DNA of 13,093 nucleotides from Novosphingobium sp. Lineage in GTDB: Bacteria; Pseudomonadota; Alphaproteobacteria; Sphingomonadales; Sphingomonadaceae. Positions 1 to 6,827 of this stretch are shown here, in pieces. Positions within the stretch are counted from its first letter, which is position 1; each line of letters opens with the position of its first letter. Location: the NCBI GenBank assembly GCA_028697875.1, contig JAQVEQ010000067.1:1-13093 (forward strand), given 5' to 3'. The position numbers and the translations under genes are program-made. The notes below the pieces were generated by a model. That model ran no database searches, had not been told where the DNA came from, and saw nothing but the letters and a program-made list of their open reading frames with translations.

Positions 1-1094
1 GGCGTTCCTTCGACCGCGTCGATGCGGATCAGGTGCCAGCCGAGATTGCTGCGGACGGGCTGGGTCACGGCCCCTTTCGCCGCCGCGAAGGCGGCATTGG
101 CCACTTCCCTGGACGATTGCGCCGTCAGCTCGTCCTTGCCGATGGGGCCGAGCGCGGTGGTGGCGAGGCCCTTTTCGCGGGCGGCGGCGGCCAGCGAAGT
201 GCCTTTGGCCGTTTCGGCCAGGATCGCCTTGGCGGCGGCTTCGGTCGGCAGGACCAGCTGGGTCAGGCGGCGCTTCTCATTGGCGGCGTATTTCGCCGCG
301 TCGCGCTTGAAACGGGCAGCGATCTCGGCCTCGGTCGGCGCGCGCAGGCCGCCCAGCGCCTCGGCGCCGAACACGGCGTAGCGCACGATGCGCCGTTCGG
401 GCCGGATGTAATCGGCCTTGTGCGCGTCGTAATAGGTCTTGATCTGCGCATCGGTCGGGTCGGCCGAAGGGGCGTAGGCCGCGCTGGGGATGACGGCGAT
501 CGTGCCCGTGCGGTTTTCCCTGAGCAGCGAGGCATAGCGTTCGACCAGACCGCTGGGCATCACCGCGCCGTAGATCACGGGGGTGACGACCTGCTGGGCC
601 AGCATGCCCTGGGCGATGTCGTTGCGCACCAGCTTGTCGCTGAGGCCCTGCTGCCGGAGGACCTGCTGGTAGATGTCCTTGTCGAAATTGCCGTCCGGAC
701 CGCGAAAGGCGGCGGCCTTGGCGATTTCGCTGTCGACCAGGCGGTCGCCCGCGCGCAGGCCCAGCTGCTTGCCGTAAGCGGAAACGGCATAGCGGTCGAT
801 CAGGTCGTCCAGCACCTGGTCGAGGCCGTTCTGGTTTAGGAAGACCTGCATGGTCATGGTCGGCTGTTCCTGCCGCACCTGTTCGACGGTGCGGCTGGCC
901 GCCTTGCTCAGTTCGGCGGTCGAGATCTTGTCCTTGCCGACCGTCGCCGCCCGGTCGCCACCGGCGACGCCGCCGAACATGCCGCTGTTCGAAACGTCGA
1001 TGCCGGCAAAGGCGAGGGCGACAAGGCCCAGGAAGATCAGCGCGGCGATCACACCGATTTTCGAATCGAGGAATTTGCGGATCAACTGGATCAT
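1..1094 (-). CDS. PpiD/SurA-like peptidylprolyl isomerase, C-terminal part cut by window edge
   Basis: The open frame runs from an ATG at 1094 off the left edge, so 364 residues are visible and the C-terminus is missing. The protein starts MIQLIRKFLD and has one hydrophobic segment at about residues 13-32, which fits an inner-membrane anchor with the rest in the periplasm. A SurA/PpiD N-terminal chaperone-like region follows at about 50-200. A parvulin-type rotamase region begins near residue 270, with LTQLVLPT, a central GPIGKDEL stretch and SNLGWHLIRID just before the edge. PpiD-family proteins help outer-membrane and secreted proteins fold as they leave the Sec translocon; this role is family knowledge. 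The gene is divergent from tpiA and secG. The family is a confident call; the exact name PpiD is likely but not proven, since the end is missing. Confidence 0.85.
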   Translation of the reverse strand, partial: MIQLIRKFLDSKIGVIAALIFLGLVALAFAGIDVSNSGMFGGVAGGDRAATVGKDKISTAELSKAASRTVEQVRQEQPTMTMQVFLNQNGLDQVLDDLIDRYAVSAYGKQLGLRAGDRLVDSEIAKAAAFRGPDGNFDKDIYQQVLRQQGLSDKLVRNDIAQGMLAQQVVTPVIYGAVMPSGLVERYASLLRENRTGTIAVIPSAAYAPSADPTDAQIKTYYDAHKADYIRPERRIVRYAVFGAEALGGLRAPTEAEIAARFKRDAAKYAANEKRRLTQLVLPTEAAAKAILAETAKGTSLAAAAREKGLATTALGPIGKDELTAQSSREVANAAFAAAKGAVTQPVRSNLGWHLIRIDAVEGT

Positions 1095-1260
1095 TCGGAA
1101 AGGCCGTTCGCTGTTTTTGGGGCTGCCGCCCTGGAATTTTGCGGCAAGTGCCGGGTTGGATGGGCAGCGCTTTATCCCCGGCGCACGATAGCCGCAACCG
1201 TTGGGACGAATCGGACCTGTCACAGGGGCCGGACAATCGGGGGTGGTGTGGACAAGCGTT

Positions 1261-1289
1261 TTGACAAGCGGGGCGATGCGGTCTAGCGG
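1261..1289 (+). promoter_or_regulatory. Likely promoter of tpiA
   Basis: A perfect -35 box TTGACA (1261-1266) is followed by a 17-base spacer and a weak -10 box TAGCGG (1284-1289). This would put the start of transcription about 50 bases before the tpiA ATG. The sequence GACAAGCG occurs twice here (1251-1258 and 1263-1270), 12 bases apart, which might matter for regulation or may be chance. No clear promoter was seen for the divergent PpiD gene in the same 255-base gap. Confidence 0.45.
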
Positions 1290-1349
1290 GCCCGTCCCGG
1301 ACGCGCCTGTTCGCGGCGATCCGGCCTTGTCGCAATATCTGGTGATTGA

Positions 1350-2108
1350 ATGTCGCTACGCCCTTACATCGTTGGCAACTGGAAGATGCACGGTACCCGT
1401 GCGATGCTGTCAGAAGCACGCGCGATCGACCGGGCCGGTCAACGCCACCCCAAGGTAGAGGTCGCCCTTGCGCCGCCTTTCACGCTGATTCACGCGACTC
1501 GCAAGGAGGCCGAACAGATCGGCGTCGGCGCGCAGGATTGCCATCCGGCCGACGGCGGCGCGCATACCGGCGACGTTTCCGCCGCGATGCTGGCCGATGC
1601 CGGCGCGGATTTCGTCATCGTCGGCCATAGCGAACGCCGCAACGACCATGGCGAGACCGACGAACTGGTCCGCGCCAAGGCCGAAGCCGCCCGCAAGGTC
1701 GGACTCGGCGTCATCCTCTGCGTCGGCGAGAGCGAGGCCGAGCGCGACGCCGGCCGCGCGGAGGAAGTCGTCTGCGCCCAGCTCGCGGCTTCGCTGCCGA
1801 TGACTTCCGGCGCGGTGGACAAGCTGTCCGTCGCCTACGAACCGGTGTGGGCCATCGGGACCGGACGGGTCCCGTCCAACGAGGATATCGAGGCGATGCA
1901 CCGCGCGATCCGTGCCCGCCTGCTGGAGACTTACGGCGAAGACGCCGCCAATGTCCGCATCCTGTACGGCGGCTCGGTGAAGGCCGAAAACGCGGCCGAA
2001 ATCCTCGGCGTGCCGGAAGTAGACGGCGCGCTGGTCGGCGGAGCGAGCCTCACGGCGGAAAGCTTCTACGGTATCATCCTGGCTGCGTCCGGGGAAAACG
2101 CCGACTGA
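1350..2108 (+). CDS. tpiA: Triosephosphate isomerase
   Basis: The 252-aa product has the usual length and motifs of triosephosphate isomerase, the cytoplasmic TIM-barrel enzyme that interconverts dihydroxyacetone phosphate and glyceraldehyde 3-phosphate in glycolysis and gluconeogenesis. Visible catalytic parts are N10 and K12 in GNWKMHG, H93 in IVGHSERR, and the catalytic base E164 in AYEPVWAIGTG. The phosphate-binding LYGGSVKAEN and GALVGGASL motifs lie near the C-terminus. The ATG start gives the standard N-terminus MSLRPYIVGNWKM; the ribosome binding site before it is weak. secG follows on the same strand after 126 bases, a common pairing in proteobacteria. Nothing is missing or odd in the protein. 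Confidence 0.98.
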   Translation: MSLRPYIVGNWKMHGTRAMLSEARAIDRAGQRHPKVEVALAPPFTLIHATRKEAEQIGVGAQDCHPADGGAHTGDVSAAMLADAGADFVIVGHSERRNDHGETDELVRAKAEAARKVGLGVILCVGESEAERDAGRAEEVVCAQLAASLPMTSGAVDKLSVAYEPVWAIGTGRVPSNEDIEAMHRAIRARLLETYGEDAANVRILYGGSVKAENAAEILGVPEVDGALVGGASLTAESFYGIILAASGENAD

Positions 2109-2234
2109 TCTTGCCGGGTGCGGGCCAAGGCCTGCGCCCTTGCCACGCGGGGCTTGCGCGCCTAGATGCGCGGGCCAGTAACTGCGCGATGCACTTGCGC
2201 ATTGCGCGCACCGAGTTTTTCCGGGGTTTAGCCG

Positions 2235-2618
2235 ATGTCCCTTTTCCTGTTCATCACGGTCGTCCAGGCGATCGTCGCCGCCGCTCTTGTCGGCGTGATC
2301 CTGATGCAGCGCTCCGAAGGGGGCGGGCTGGGCGTCGGAGGCAGCCCTTCGGGCCTGATGTCGGCGCGCGGTGCGGCCGATTTCCTGTCCCGTTCGACCG
2401 CGGTTCTGGCCACTCTGTTCGTCGTTCTCAGCATCGTTCTGGCGGCGCTGGCAGTGAATGCCAGTTCCGGGCGCGAGATCGACACTTCGCTCGATCGCTC
2501 CACCGGCCCTGCGGCTGGCGGCGATCCGCTCGGCACGGCGACTCCGGCGGCGGAAGCTCCGGCCCCGGCCGAACAGCCGGCCGCTCCGGCGGACCCGCTT
2601 TCCGGCGCGGCGCAGTAA
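2235..2618 (+). CDS. secG: Preprotein translocase subunit SecG
   Basis: The 127-aa protein has two membrane segments, at about residues 3-24 and 54-74. Between them is the conserved cytoplasmic loop ILMQRSEGGGLGVGGSPSGLMSARG, which is typical of SecG. SecG is the small accessory subunit of the SecYEG channel in the inner membrane and eases SecA-driven export. The tail after residue 95 is rich in alanine and proline and likely disordered; such tails vary among alphaproteobacteria. The start ATG at 2235 gives an N-terminus directly at the first membrane helix. It lies between tpiA and pyrG on the same strand, but gaps of 126 and 132 bases leave room for separate promoters. Confidence 0.95.
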   Translation: MSLFLFITVVQAIVAAALVGVILMQRSEGGGLGVGGSPSGLMSARGAADFLSRSTAVLATLFVVLSIVLAALAVNASSGREIDTSLDRSTGPAAGGDPLGTATPAAEAPAPAEQPAAPADPLSGAAQ

Positions 2619-2629
2619 GCGTTGCGCCA

Positions 2630-2691
2630 GCCGCTTCCAGCGGCATTTCGCATTATTATCGGTAATACAGGCCGGAATCGCTTCTGGCCTG
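2630..2691 (+). other. Two hairpins in the secG-pyrG gap
   Basis: The first hairpin has a 6-bp stem, GCCGCT (2630-2635) with AGCGGC (2639-2644), and a 3-base loop. The second is stronger: a 10-bp stem with one G-U pair, CAGGCCGGAA (2668-2677) with TTCTGGCCTG (2682-2691), and a TCGC loop. Neither has a clear run of T after it, so they are not convincing intrinsic terminators. They may mark the secG mRNA end or the pyrG leader. Function is unknown. Confidence 0.4.
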
Positions 2692-2750
2692 TGGAATTCG
2701 CCGTTTCGTGCTTGCCACGAATCACGGCTTGCGACTAAGGCCCGACTCCC

Positions 2751-4382
2751 ATGGCGCGGTACATTTTTATCACCGGCGGCGTGGTTTCCTCGCTCGGAAA
2801 AGGTCTCATGGCGGCGAGCCTCGCGGCTCTGCTCCAGGCTCGCGGTTTTCGCGTCCGGATCAGGAAATTCGACCCCTACCTGAACGTCGATCCGGGGACG
2901 ATGAGTCCCTACCAGCACGGCGAGGTCTACGTGACCGACGACGGGGCGGAAACCGACCTCGATCTCGGTCACTACGAACGCTTCACCGGGGTTTCGGCGC
3001 GGCAGGCGGACAACATCACCTCGGGCCGCATCTATCGCGACATCATTGCCAAGGAACGGCGCGGCGACTACCTCGGCGCGACAGTGCAGGTGATCCCGCA
3101 CGTGACCGACGCGATCAAGCAGTTCGCCCAGGACGAGACGGACGATCTCGATTTCGTGCTGTGCGAGATCGGCGGCACTGTCGGCGATATCGAAGGCCTG
3201 CCGTTCATCGAGGCCCTGCGCCAGCTGCGCAACGAACAGGGGCGCGAGAACTCCTGCTTCGTCCACGTGACGCTGGTGCCTTACATCGCGGCCGCCGGCG
3301 AACTGAAGACCAAGCCGACCCAGCACTCCGTGCGGGAGCTGACCGGCCTCGGTATCCAGCCGGACATCCTGCTGTGCCGCTGCGAAAAGCCCCTGCCGGA
3401 TAACGAGCGGGCCAAGATCGCGCTGTTCTGCAACGTGCGCACCGAAGCGGTGATCCCCGCGCTCGACGCGTCCAGCATCTATTCCGTTCCCTTGCAGTAC
3501 CATGCCGAAGGGCTCGACGCCGAAGTGCTGCGCCATTTCGGCATGACCAGCAAGGAACCGGACCTGGCCCGCTGGGACGACATCGTCGACCGCTACCAGA
3601 ACCCGGAAGGCGAAGTGACGATCGGTGTGGTCGGCAAGTATGTCGGCCTGCAGGACGCCTACAAGTCGCTGAACGAGGCGCTGATCCACGGCGGGATGGC
3701 CAACCGGGTGAAGGTCAATATCCGCTGGATCGATGCCGAAATCTTCGAGCAGGACGATTCGGCGATCGCCGCCCAGCTGGAACCGATGCACGGCATCCTT
3801 GTGCCCGGCGGCTTCGGGGAGCGCGGCTCGGAAGGCAAGATTGCCGCCGTGCGCTTCGCCCGCGAACGCAAGGTGCCGTTTTTCGGCATCTGTCTCGGCA
3901 TGCAGATGGCCTGCATCGAGGCGGCGCGCCATACCGCCGGGATTGCCGGGGCCTCGTCCACCGAGTTCGGCGAGACGAAGGAACCGGTCGTCGGCATCAT
4001 CACCGAGTGGATGAGCGCGGAAGGCCTGCAGAAGCGCGGGGCGAACAGCGACCTTGGCGGAACCATGCGGCTCGGCGCCTACGAAGCCAGGCTGGCGGAC
4101 AACAGCCGCGTCGCGTCGATCTACGGTTCGACCACGATTTCGGAACGCCACCGCCATCGCTACGAAGTCAACGCCGCCTATCGCGAGCGCCTCGAACAGG
4201 GCGGGCTCGTCTTCTCCGGCATGTCGCCCGACGGCCTGCTGCCCGAAATCGTCGAACGGCCGGATCATCCCTGGTTCGTCGGCGTGCAGTTCCACCCCGA
4301 ACTGAAGAGCAAGCCGTTCGAGCCGCACCCGCTGTTCGCCGGTTTCATCGCGGCGGCGGTGCACCAGTCGCGACTGTTCTAG
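2751..4382 (+). CDS. pyrG: CTP synthase (glutamine hydrolysing)
   Basis: The 543-aa product is full length for CTP synthase, which makes CTP from UTP, ATP and glutamine in the cytoplasm, the last step of pyrimidine nucleotide synthesis. The N-terminal synthetase domain (about 1-266) begins MARYIFITGGVVSSLGKG with the ATP-binding loop at 9-18. It carries KFDPYLNVDPGTMSPYQHGE and CEIGGTVGDIEG. The C-terminal class I glutamine amidotransferase domain (about 290-543) has the oxyanion VPGGFGERG, nucleophile C381 in FFGICLGMQ, and H515 and E517 in VQFHPEL. All key residues are present. The ATG is preceded by a moderate Shine-Dalgarno-like TAAGG. A strong hairpin lies 17 bases after the stop. Confidence 0.98.
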   Translation: MARYIFITGGVVSSLGKGLMAASLAALLQARGFRVRIRKFDPYLNVDPGTMSPYQHGEVYVTDDGAETDLDLGHYERFTGVSARQADNITSGRIYRDIIAKERRGDYLGATVQVIPHVTDAIKQFAQDETDDLDFVLCEIGGTVGDIEGLPFIEALRQLRNEQGRENSCFVHVTLVPYIAAAGELKTKPTQHSVRELTGLGIQPDILLCRCEKPLPDNERAKIALFCNVRTEAVIPALDASSIYSVPLQYHAEGLDAEVLRHFGMTSKEPDLARWDDIVDRYQNPEGEVTIGVVGKYVGLQDAYKSLNEALIHGGMANRVKVNIRWIDAEIFEQDDSAIAAQLEPMHGILVPGGFGERGSEGKIAAVRFARERKVPFFGICLGMQMACIEAARHTAGIAGASSTEFGETKEPVVGIITEWMSAEGLQKRGANSDLGGTMRLGAYEARLADNSRVASIYGSTTISERHRHRYEVNAAYRERLEQGGLVFSGMSPDGLLPEIVERPDHPWFVGVQFHPELKSKPFEPHPLFAGFIAAAVHQSRLF

Positions 4383-4397
4383 GCGTCGGCGCAAACG

Positions 4398-4431
4398 AAA
4401 AGGGCGGCCCCGGTGGGAGCCGCCCTTGTTT
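4398..4431. terminator. Bidirectional intrinsic terminator between pyrG and hsp20
   Basis: A perfect 9-bp stem joins AAGGGCGGC (4400-4408) to GCCGCCCTT (4419-4427) around a 10-base loop. On the plus strand it is followed by TTGTTTC. On the minus strand it is followed by TTTTCGTTTG. It lies between the convergent ends of pyrG and the Hsp20 gene and can serve both. Confidence 0.8.
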
Positions 4432-4450
4432 CATGGAGTGACGTTCCGGC

Positions 4451-4918
4451 TCAGGCAGCGTCGGCCTGGTCGCCGTTCCTGACCACTTCGAGGGCTTTCT
4501 GCCCGCCGACGAGGACCTTCTTGGGCTTCATCGCCTCGGGTACTTCGCGCACGAGGTCGATCACGAGGAGGCCGTCGGCAAGGTCGGCACTTTCCACGCG
4601 GACGAAATCGGCCAGTTCGAAGCGGCGTTCGAAGCCGCGATTGGCGATGCCGATGTGGAGGAAATCGCCCTTGTTGGCGTCGTCCTGCTTCTGGCCTTTC
4701 ACGACCAGGAGGTTCTGCTGGGCGGTGAGGTCGAGGTCTTCGGGCTTGAAGCCCGCGACGGCCAGCGTGATGCGATAGGCGTCATCGCCGCTGCGCTCGA
4801 TATTGAAGGGAGGGTAGTTGTCGCCGCTGTTCTGGCGGACCTGGTTTTCGAGCAGGTCGAAAAGCCGGTCGAAGCCGACAGTGCTGCGGCGGTAGGGACT
4901 GAAATCGAAACGGTTCAT
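4451..4918 (-). CDS. Small heat-shock protein, Hsp20/IbpA family
   Basis: The 155-aa protein starts MNRFDFSPYRRSTVGFDRLFDLLE, the usual N-terminus of IbpA-like class A small heat-shock proteins. An alpha-crystallin domain follows at about residues 35-128, including YPPFNIERSGDDAYRITLAVAGF and GIANRGFERRFELADFV. These cytoplasmic ATP-independent chaperones hold unfolding proteins for DnaK and ClpB to refold. A longer frame exists upstream to 5008, but the ATG at 4918 is chosen because GAGAGGA lies about 8 bases before it and the family N-terminus begins there. Both transcription (sigma-32-like promoter) and translation (ROSE-type leader) look heat controlled. It is convergent with pyrG and divergent from glutaredoxin. 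Confidence 0.95.
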   Translation of the reverse strand: MNRFDFSPYRRSTVGFDRLFDLLENQVRQNSGDNYPPFNIERSGDDAYRITLAVAGFKPEDLDLTAQQNLLVVKGQKQDDANKGDFLHIGIANRGFERRFELADFVRVESADLADGLLVIDLVREVPEAMKPKKVLVGGQKALEVVRNGDQADAA

Positions 4919-5008
4919 CGGACAAATCCTCTCATGAGCAATTTGAAGTCCGGGACCCGGCGGACCGGCACCCCGATCGGTGTGCCATGCCCATCGGGCG
5001 CATGACAC
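4919..5008 (-). promoter_or_regulatory. ROSE-type RNA thermometer in the hsp20 leader
   Basis: In the minus-strand RNA the leader can form several hairpins in a row. The first (5008-4980) pairs GUG, CAUG and GCCC with GGGC, CAUG and CAC. The last (4945-4923) closes with CAAAU/AUUUG, has an AUGA loop, and pairs UUGCUC with GAGGA, leaving one G bulged. A UYGCU stretch paired imperfectly to the Shine-Dalgarno with a bulged G is the hallmark of ROSE thermometers, which are common before hsp20 genes in Alphaproteobacteria. Heating would open it and allow translation. The pairing was done by eye. Confidence 0.8.
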
Positions 5009-5018
5009 ATTACGTTAG

Positions 5019-5044
5019 ATATGGTAGCTGGATGCGATTTCAAG
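5019..5044 (-). promoter_or_regulatory. Sigma-32 (RpoH) type heat-shock promoter for hsp20
   Basis: Reading the minus strand, CTTGAAA (5044-5038) matches the RpoH -35 element exactly. After 11 bases comes TACCATAT (5026-5019), close to the -10 consensus CCCCATNT. Transcription would start near 5010-5012, just before the first ROSE hairpin. The spacer is at the short end of what is usual. Confidence 0.65.
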
Positions 5045-5087
5045 ATTTCCGGGAATCCGCCAGATTCCTGTATGAAAAGGACTTTTC

Positions 5088-5351
5088 ATGAGCACCCCGC
5101 GCATCGAGATCTACACCAAGTTCGGCTGCGGCTATTGCTACCGCGCCAAGCAGTTGTTCGATCTGAAGGGCGTGACTTACGAGGAATACGACATCACCAT
5201 GGGCGGGCCGAAAAAGGCCGAAATGCTCGAACGCTACCCCCAGGCGCGAACCGTGCCGCAGATCTTTATCGACGACATGCATGTCGGCGGCTGCGACGAC
5301 CTGATGGACCTCGACCGCACCGGAAAGCTCGACATGCTGCTGGGCCGCTGA
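5088..5351 (+). CDS. grxC: Glutaredoxin 3 (GrxC type)
   Basis: The 87-aa thioredoxin-fold protein has the dithiol active site C14-G-Y-C17 near the N-terminus. It also has the cis-proline motif TVPQIFID and the glutathione-binding GGCDDL at about residues 67-72. GrxC-type glutaredoxins reduce protein disulfides and glutathione mixed disulfides in the cytoplasm using glutathione. The length is standard. The ATG at 5088 has AAAAGGA placed well upstream. The next gene starts only 7 bases after the stop, so the two are probably co-transcribed and perhaps translationally coupled. The 169-base gap to the divergent hsp20 holds the heat-shock signals; no clear grxC promoter was seen. Confidence 0.95.
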   Translation: MSTPRIEIYTKFGCGYCYRAKQLFDLKGVTYEEYDITMGGPKKAEMLERYPQARTVPQIFIDDMHVGGCDDLMDLDRTGKLDMLLGR

Positions 5352-5358
5352 GCGGTTC

Positions 5359-6177
5359 GTGAACACTCGCGTCGCCCTGTTCCAGATGACCACGGGTATC
5401 GATCCGGCGGTCAATGCCGCCGCGATCGCCGATGCCGCGCGGCAGGCGCGGGCGGGCGGGGCGGCCATGCTGTTCACTCCGGAAATGTGCGGCCTGCTCG
5501 ACCGCGACCGCAAGCGTGCCGCTGCCCATATCGTGCCGGAGGCGGACAATCCCGTCCTCGCCACGGCGCGCGAGGCGGCGAAGGAGCATGGGCTGTGGCT
5601 CGCGCTCGGTTCGCTGGCGGTCGCGCGCGAGGACGGGCGCTGGGCCAACCGCTCGCTGCTGATCGCGCCCGACGGTGCGATTGCCGCGCGGTACGACAAG
5701 ATTCACATGTTCGACGTCCAGCTCGCCACTGGGGAAAGCTGGCGCGAATCTGTCGCCTATGCGCCTGGGGAAAAGCTGGTGACGGCGGACACTCCGCTTG
5801 GCCGACTCGGGCTCGCGGTATGTTACGACTTGCGTTTCCCGGCCCTGTTCGGTGCCCTTGGGGACTTGGCCTGCGACGCCATTGCCGTGCCCGCCGCTTT
5901 CACTGTGCCGACGGGATCGGCCCATTGGCACTTGCTGCTGCGGGCCCGTGCGGTGGAGGAAAGCGCGTGGGTGATCGCGACAGCGCAAGTCGGCCGGCAC
6001 GAGGATGGGCGCACGACATACGGCCACAGCCTGGTGATCGATCCCTGGGGCGATGTGGTGCTCGACATGGGCGGTGACAGGCCGGGCGTGGGGTTCGCGG
6101 AGATTTCCTCCGAACGTACGGCCGAAGTGCGCGCCCAGCTGCCCTCCCTTGCCAATCGGCGAAAAATCCCCAACTGA
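5359..6177 (+). CDS. Carbon-nitrogen hydrolase, nitrilase superfamily (Nit1-like amidase)
   Basis: The 272-aa protein has the Glu-Lys-Cys catalytic triad of the nitrilase superfamily: E42 in FTPEMCG, K114 in RYDKIHMFDV, and nucleophile C155 in GLAVCYDLRFP. The KIHMFDV stretch resembles the Nit1 branch, whose members remove the amide from deaminated glutathione, a damage product of glutathione metabolism. That substrate is an inference, supported by the glutaredoxin gene just upstream. The start is GTG at 5359, giving MNTRVALFQMT, the usual first strand of the family. It lies between grxC (7-base gap) and the DUF1178 gene (30-base gap). The superfamily is certain; the exact amide substrate is not. 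Confidence 0.92.
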   Translation: MNTRVALFQMTTGIDPAVNAAAIADAARQARAGGAAMLFTPEMCGLLDRDRKRAAAHIVPEADNPVLATAREAAKEHGLWLALGSLAVAREDGRWANRSLLIAPDGAIAARYDKIHMFDVQLATGESWRESVAYAPGEKLVTADTPLGRLGLAVCYDLRFPALFGALGDLACDAIAVPAAFTVPTGSAHWHLLLRARAVEESAWVIATAQVGRHEDGRTTYGHSLVIDPWGDVVLDMGGDRPGVGFAEISSERTAEVRAQLPSLANRRKIPN

Positions 6178-6207
6178 TTCGAGAGAATTGGTTGGTAGAT
6201 TGAAGTC

Positions 6208-6681
6208 ATGATCGTTTTCGACCTGCAATGCCCTGATGGCCACCGTTTCGAAGGCTGGTTTGCGTCTTCCGGGGATTTCGCCTCGCAGAAGGAAGGCGGC
6301 CTGCTGTGCTGTCCGAAGTGCGGGGCAAGCGACATCGTCAAGGCGCCGATGGCCCCTGCTGTGCCGGCCAAGGGCAACCAGAAGGCGTTCCCGCTCGAAA
6401 AGCCGGACACAGGGGCGGAGCCCGTGGCGGGTGGCGGCATGCCGCCCGAAATGGTCGAGGCTTTCCGGAAAATGGCCGCCGTGCAGGCCGAGGCGCTCAA
6501 GGATTCCGAATGGGTGGGCGACAGGTTCGCCGAGGAATCGCGCGCCATGCATTATGGCGAACGGGACGCGAAAGTGATCCACGGACAGACGACGCCCGAA
6601 CAGGCGAAGGAACTGCACGACGAGGGGATTCCGGTTGCCCCGCTGCTGTTTCCCGTCGCCCCGCCCGAAGAACTCAACTGA
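6208..6681 (+). CDS. DUF1178 family protein with N-terminal zinc-ribbon-like cysteines
   Basis: The 157-aa protein starts MIVFDLQCPDGHRFEGWFASSGDF, the typical opening of the DUF1178 family. Cysteines or histidines at C8, H12, C34/C35 and C38 (CCPKCG) look like a small zinc-binding ribbon. The rest is hydrophilic, with a proline-rich linker at about 47-77 and a helical C-terminal part ending PLLFPVAPPEELN. The function of the family is unknown. It is the third gene of a likely operon with grxC and the nitrilase-family gene. The ATG lies 30 bases after the previous stop with a poor ribosome binding site, which may mean coupling to the upstream gene. Confidence 0.88.
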   Translation: MIVFDLQCPDGHRFEGWFASSGDFASQKEGGLLCCPKCGASDIVKAPMAPAVPAKGNQKAFPLEKPDTGAEPVAGGGMPPEMVEAFRKMAAVQAEALKDSEWVGDRFAEESRAMHYGERDAKVIHGQTTPEQAKELHDEGIPVAPLLFPVAPPEELN

Positions 6682-6710
6682 TTGCGTTCGGACTGATTGC
6701 CGGCAGCGGA

Positions 6711-6739
6711 TTGCCAGCCGGGCCGCAACTGCCTAAACG
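6711..6739 (+). promoter_or_regulatory. Likely promoter of tRNA-Arg
   Basis: TTGCCA (6711-6716), a 17-base spacer and TAAACG (6734-6739) end 11 bases before the first base of the mature tRNA. Spacing and position fit a sigma-70 promoter, although the -10 box is imperfect. Confidence 0.5.
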
Positions 6740-6750
6740 CGACCACGGAT

Positions 6751-6827
6751 GCGCCCGTAGCTCAGCAGGATAGAGCACAAGATTCCTAATCTTGGGGCCA
6801 CAGGTTCGAATCCTGTCGGGCGCGCCA
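6751..6827 (+). tRNA. tRNA-Arg, anticodon CCT, with encoded CCA
   Basis: A full cloverleaf can be drawn. The acceptor stem GCGCCCG pairs with CGGGCGC (6817-6823). The D stem is GCTC/GAGC, the anticodon stem CAAGA/TCTTG with loop TTCCTAA, and the T arm ACAGG-TTCGAAT-CCTGT. A discriminator G is followed by an encoded CCA (6825-6827). The anticodon CCT is at 6785-6787 and reads AGG codons. The 3' half, from 6786 onward, is shared with the end of the serine recombinase gene on the other strand, so this tRNA is the probable insertion target of the element to the right. Confidence 0.97.

Noticed and set aside
277..1419. 380-aa open frame on the minus strand
   Set aside because: It is a frame-shifted shadow of the PpiD-like gene, rich in Arg and Pro, and lacks any motif; the true frame starts at 1094.
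1410..4394. 994-aa open frame antisense to tpiA, secG and pyrG
   Set aside because: It is fully antisense to three clear housekeeping genes and reads as low-complexity Arg/Gly/Asp/His-rich protein. This is typical of the open antisense frame made by GC-rich codon use.
5044..5057. Near-palindrome GATTTCCGGGAATC in the hsp20-grxC gap
   Set aside because: It overlaps the -35 of the heat-shock promoter and is short with mismatches, so chance symmetry cannot be excluded.
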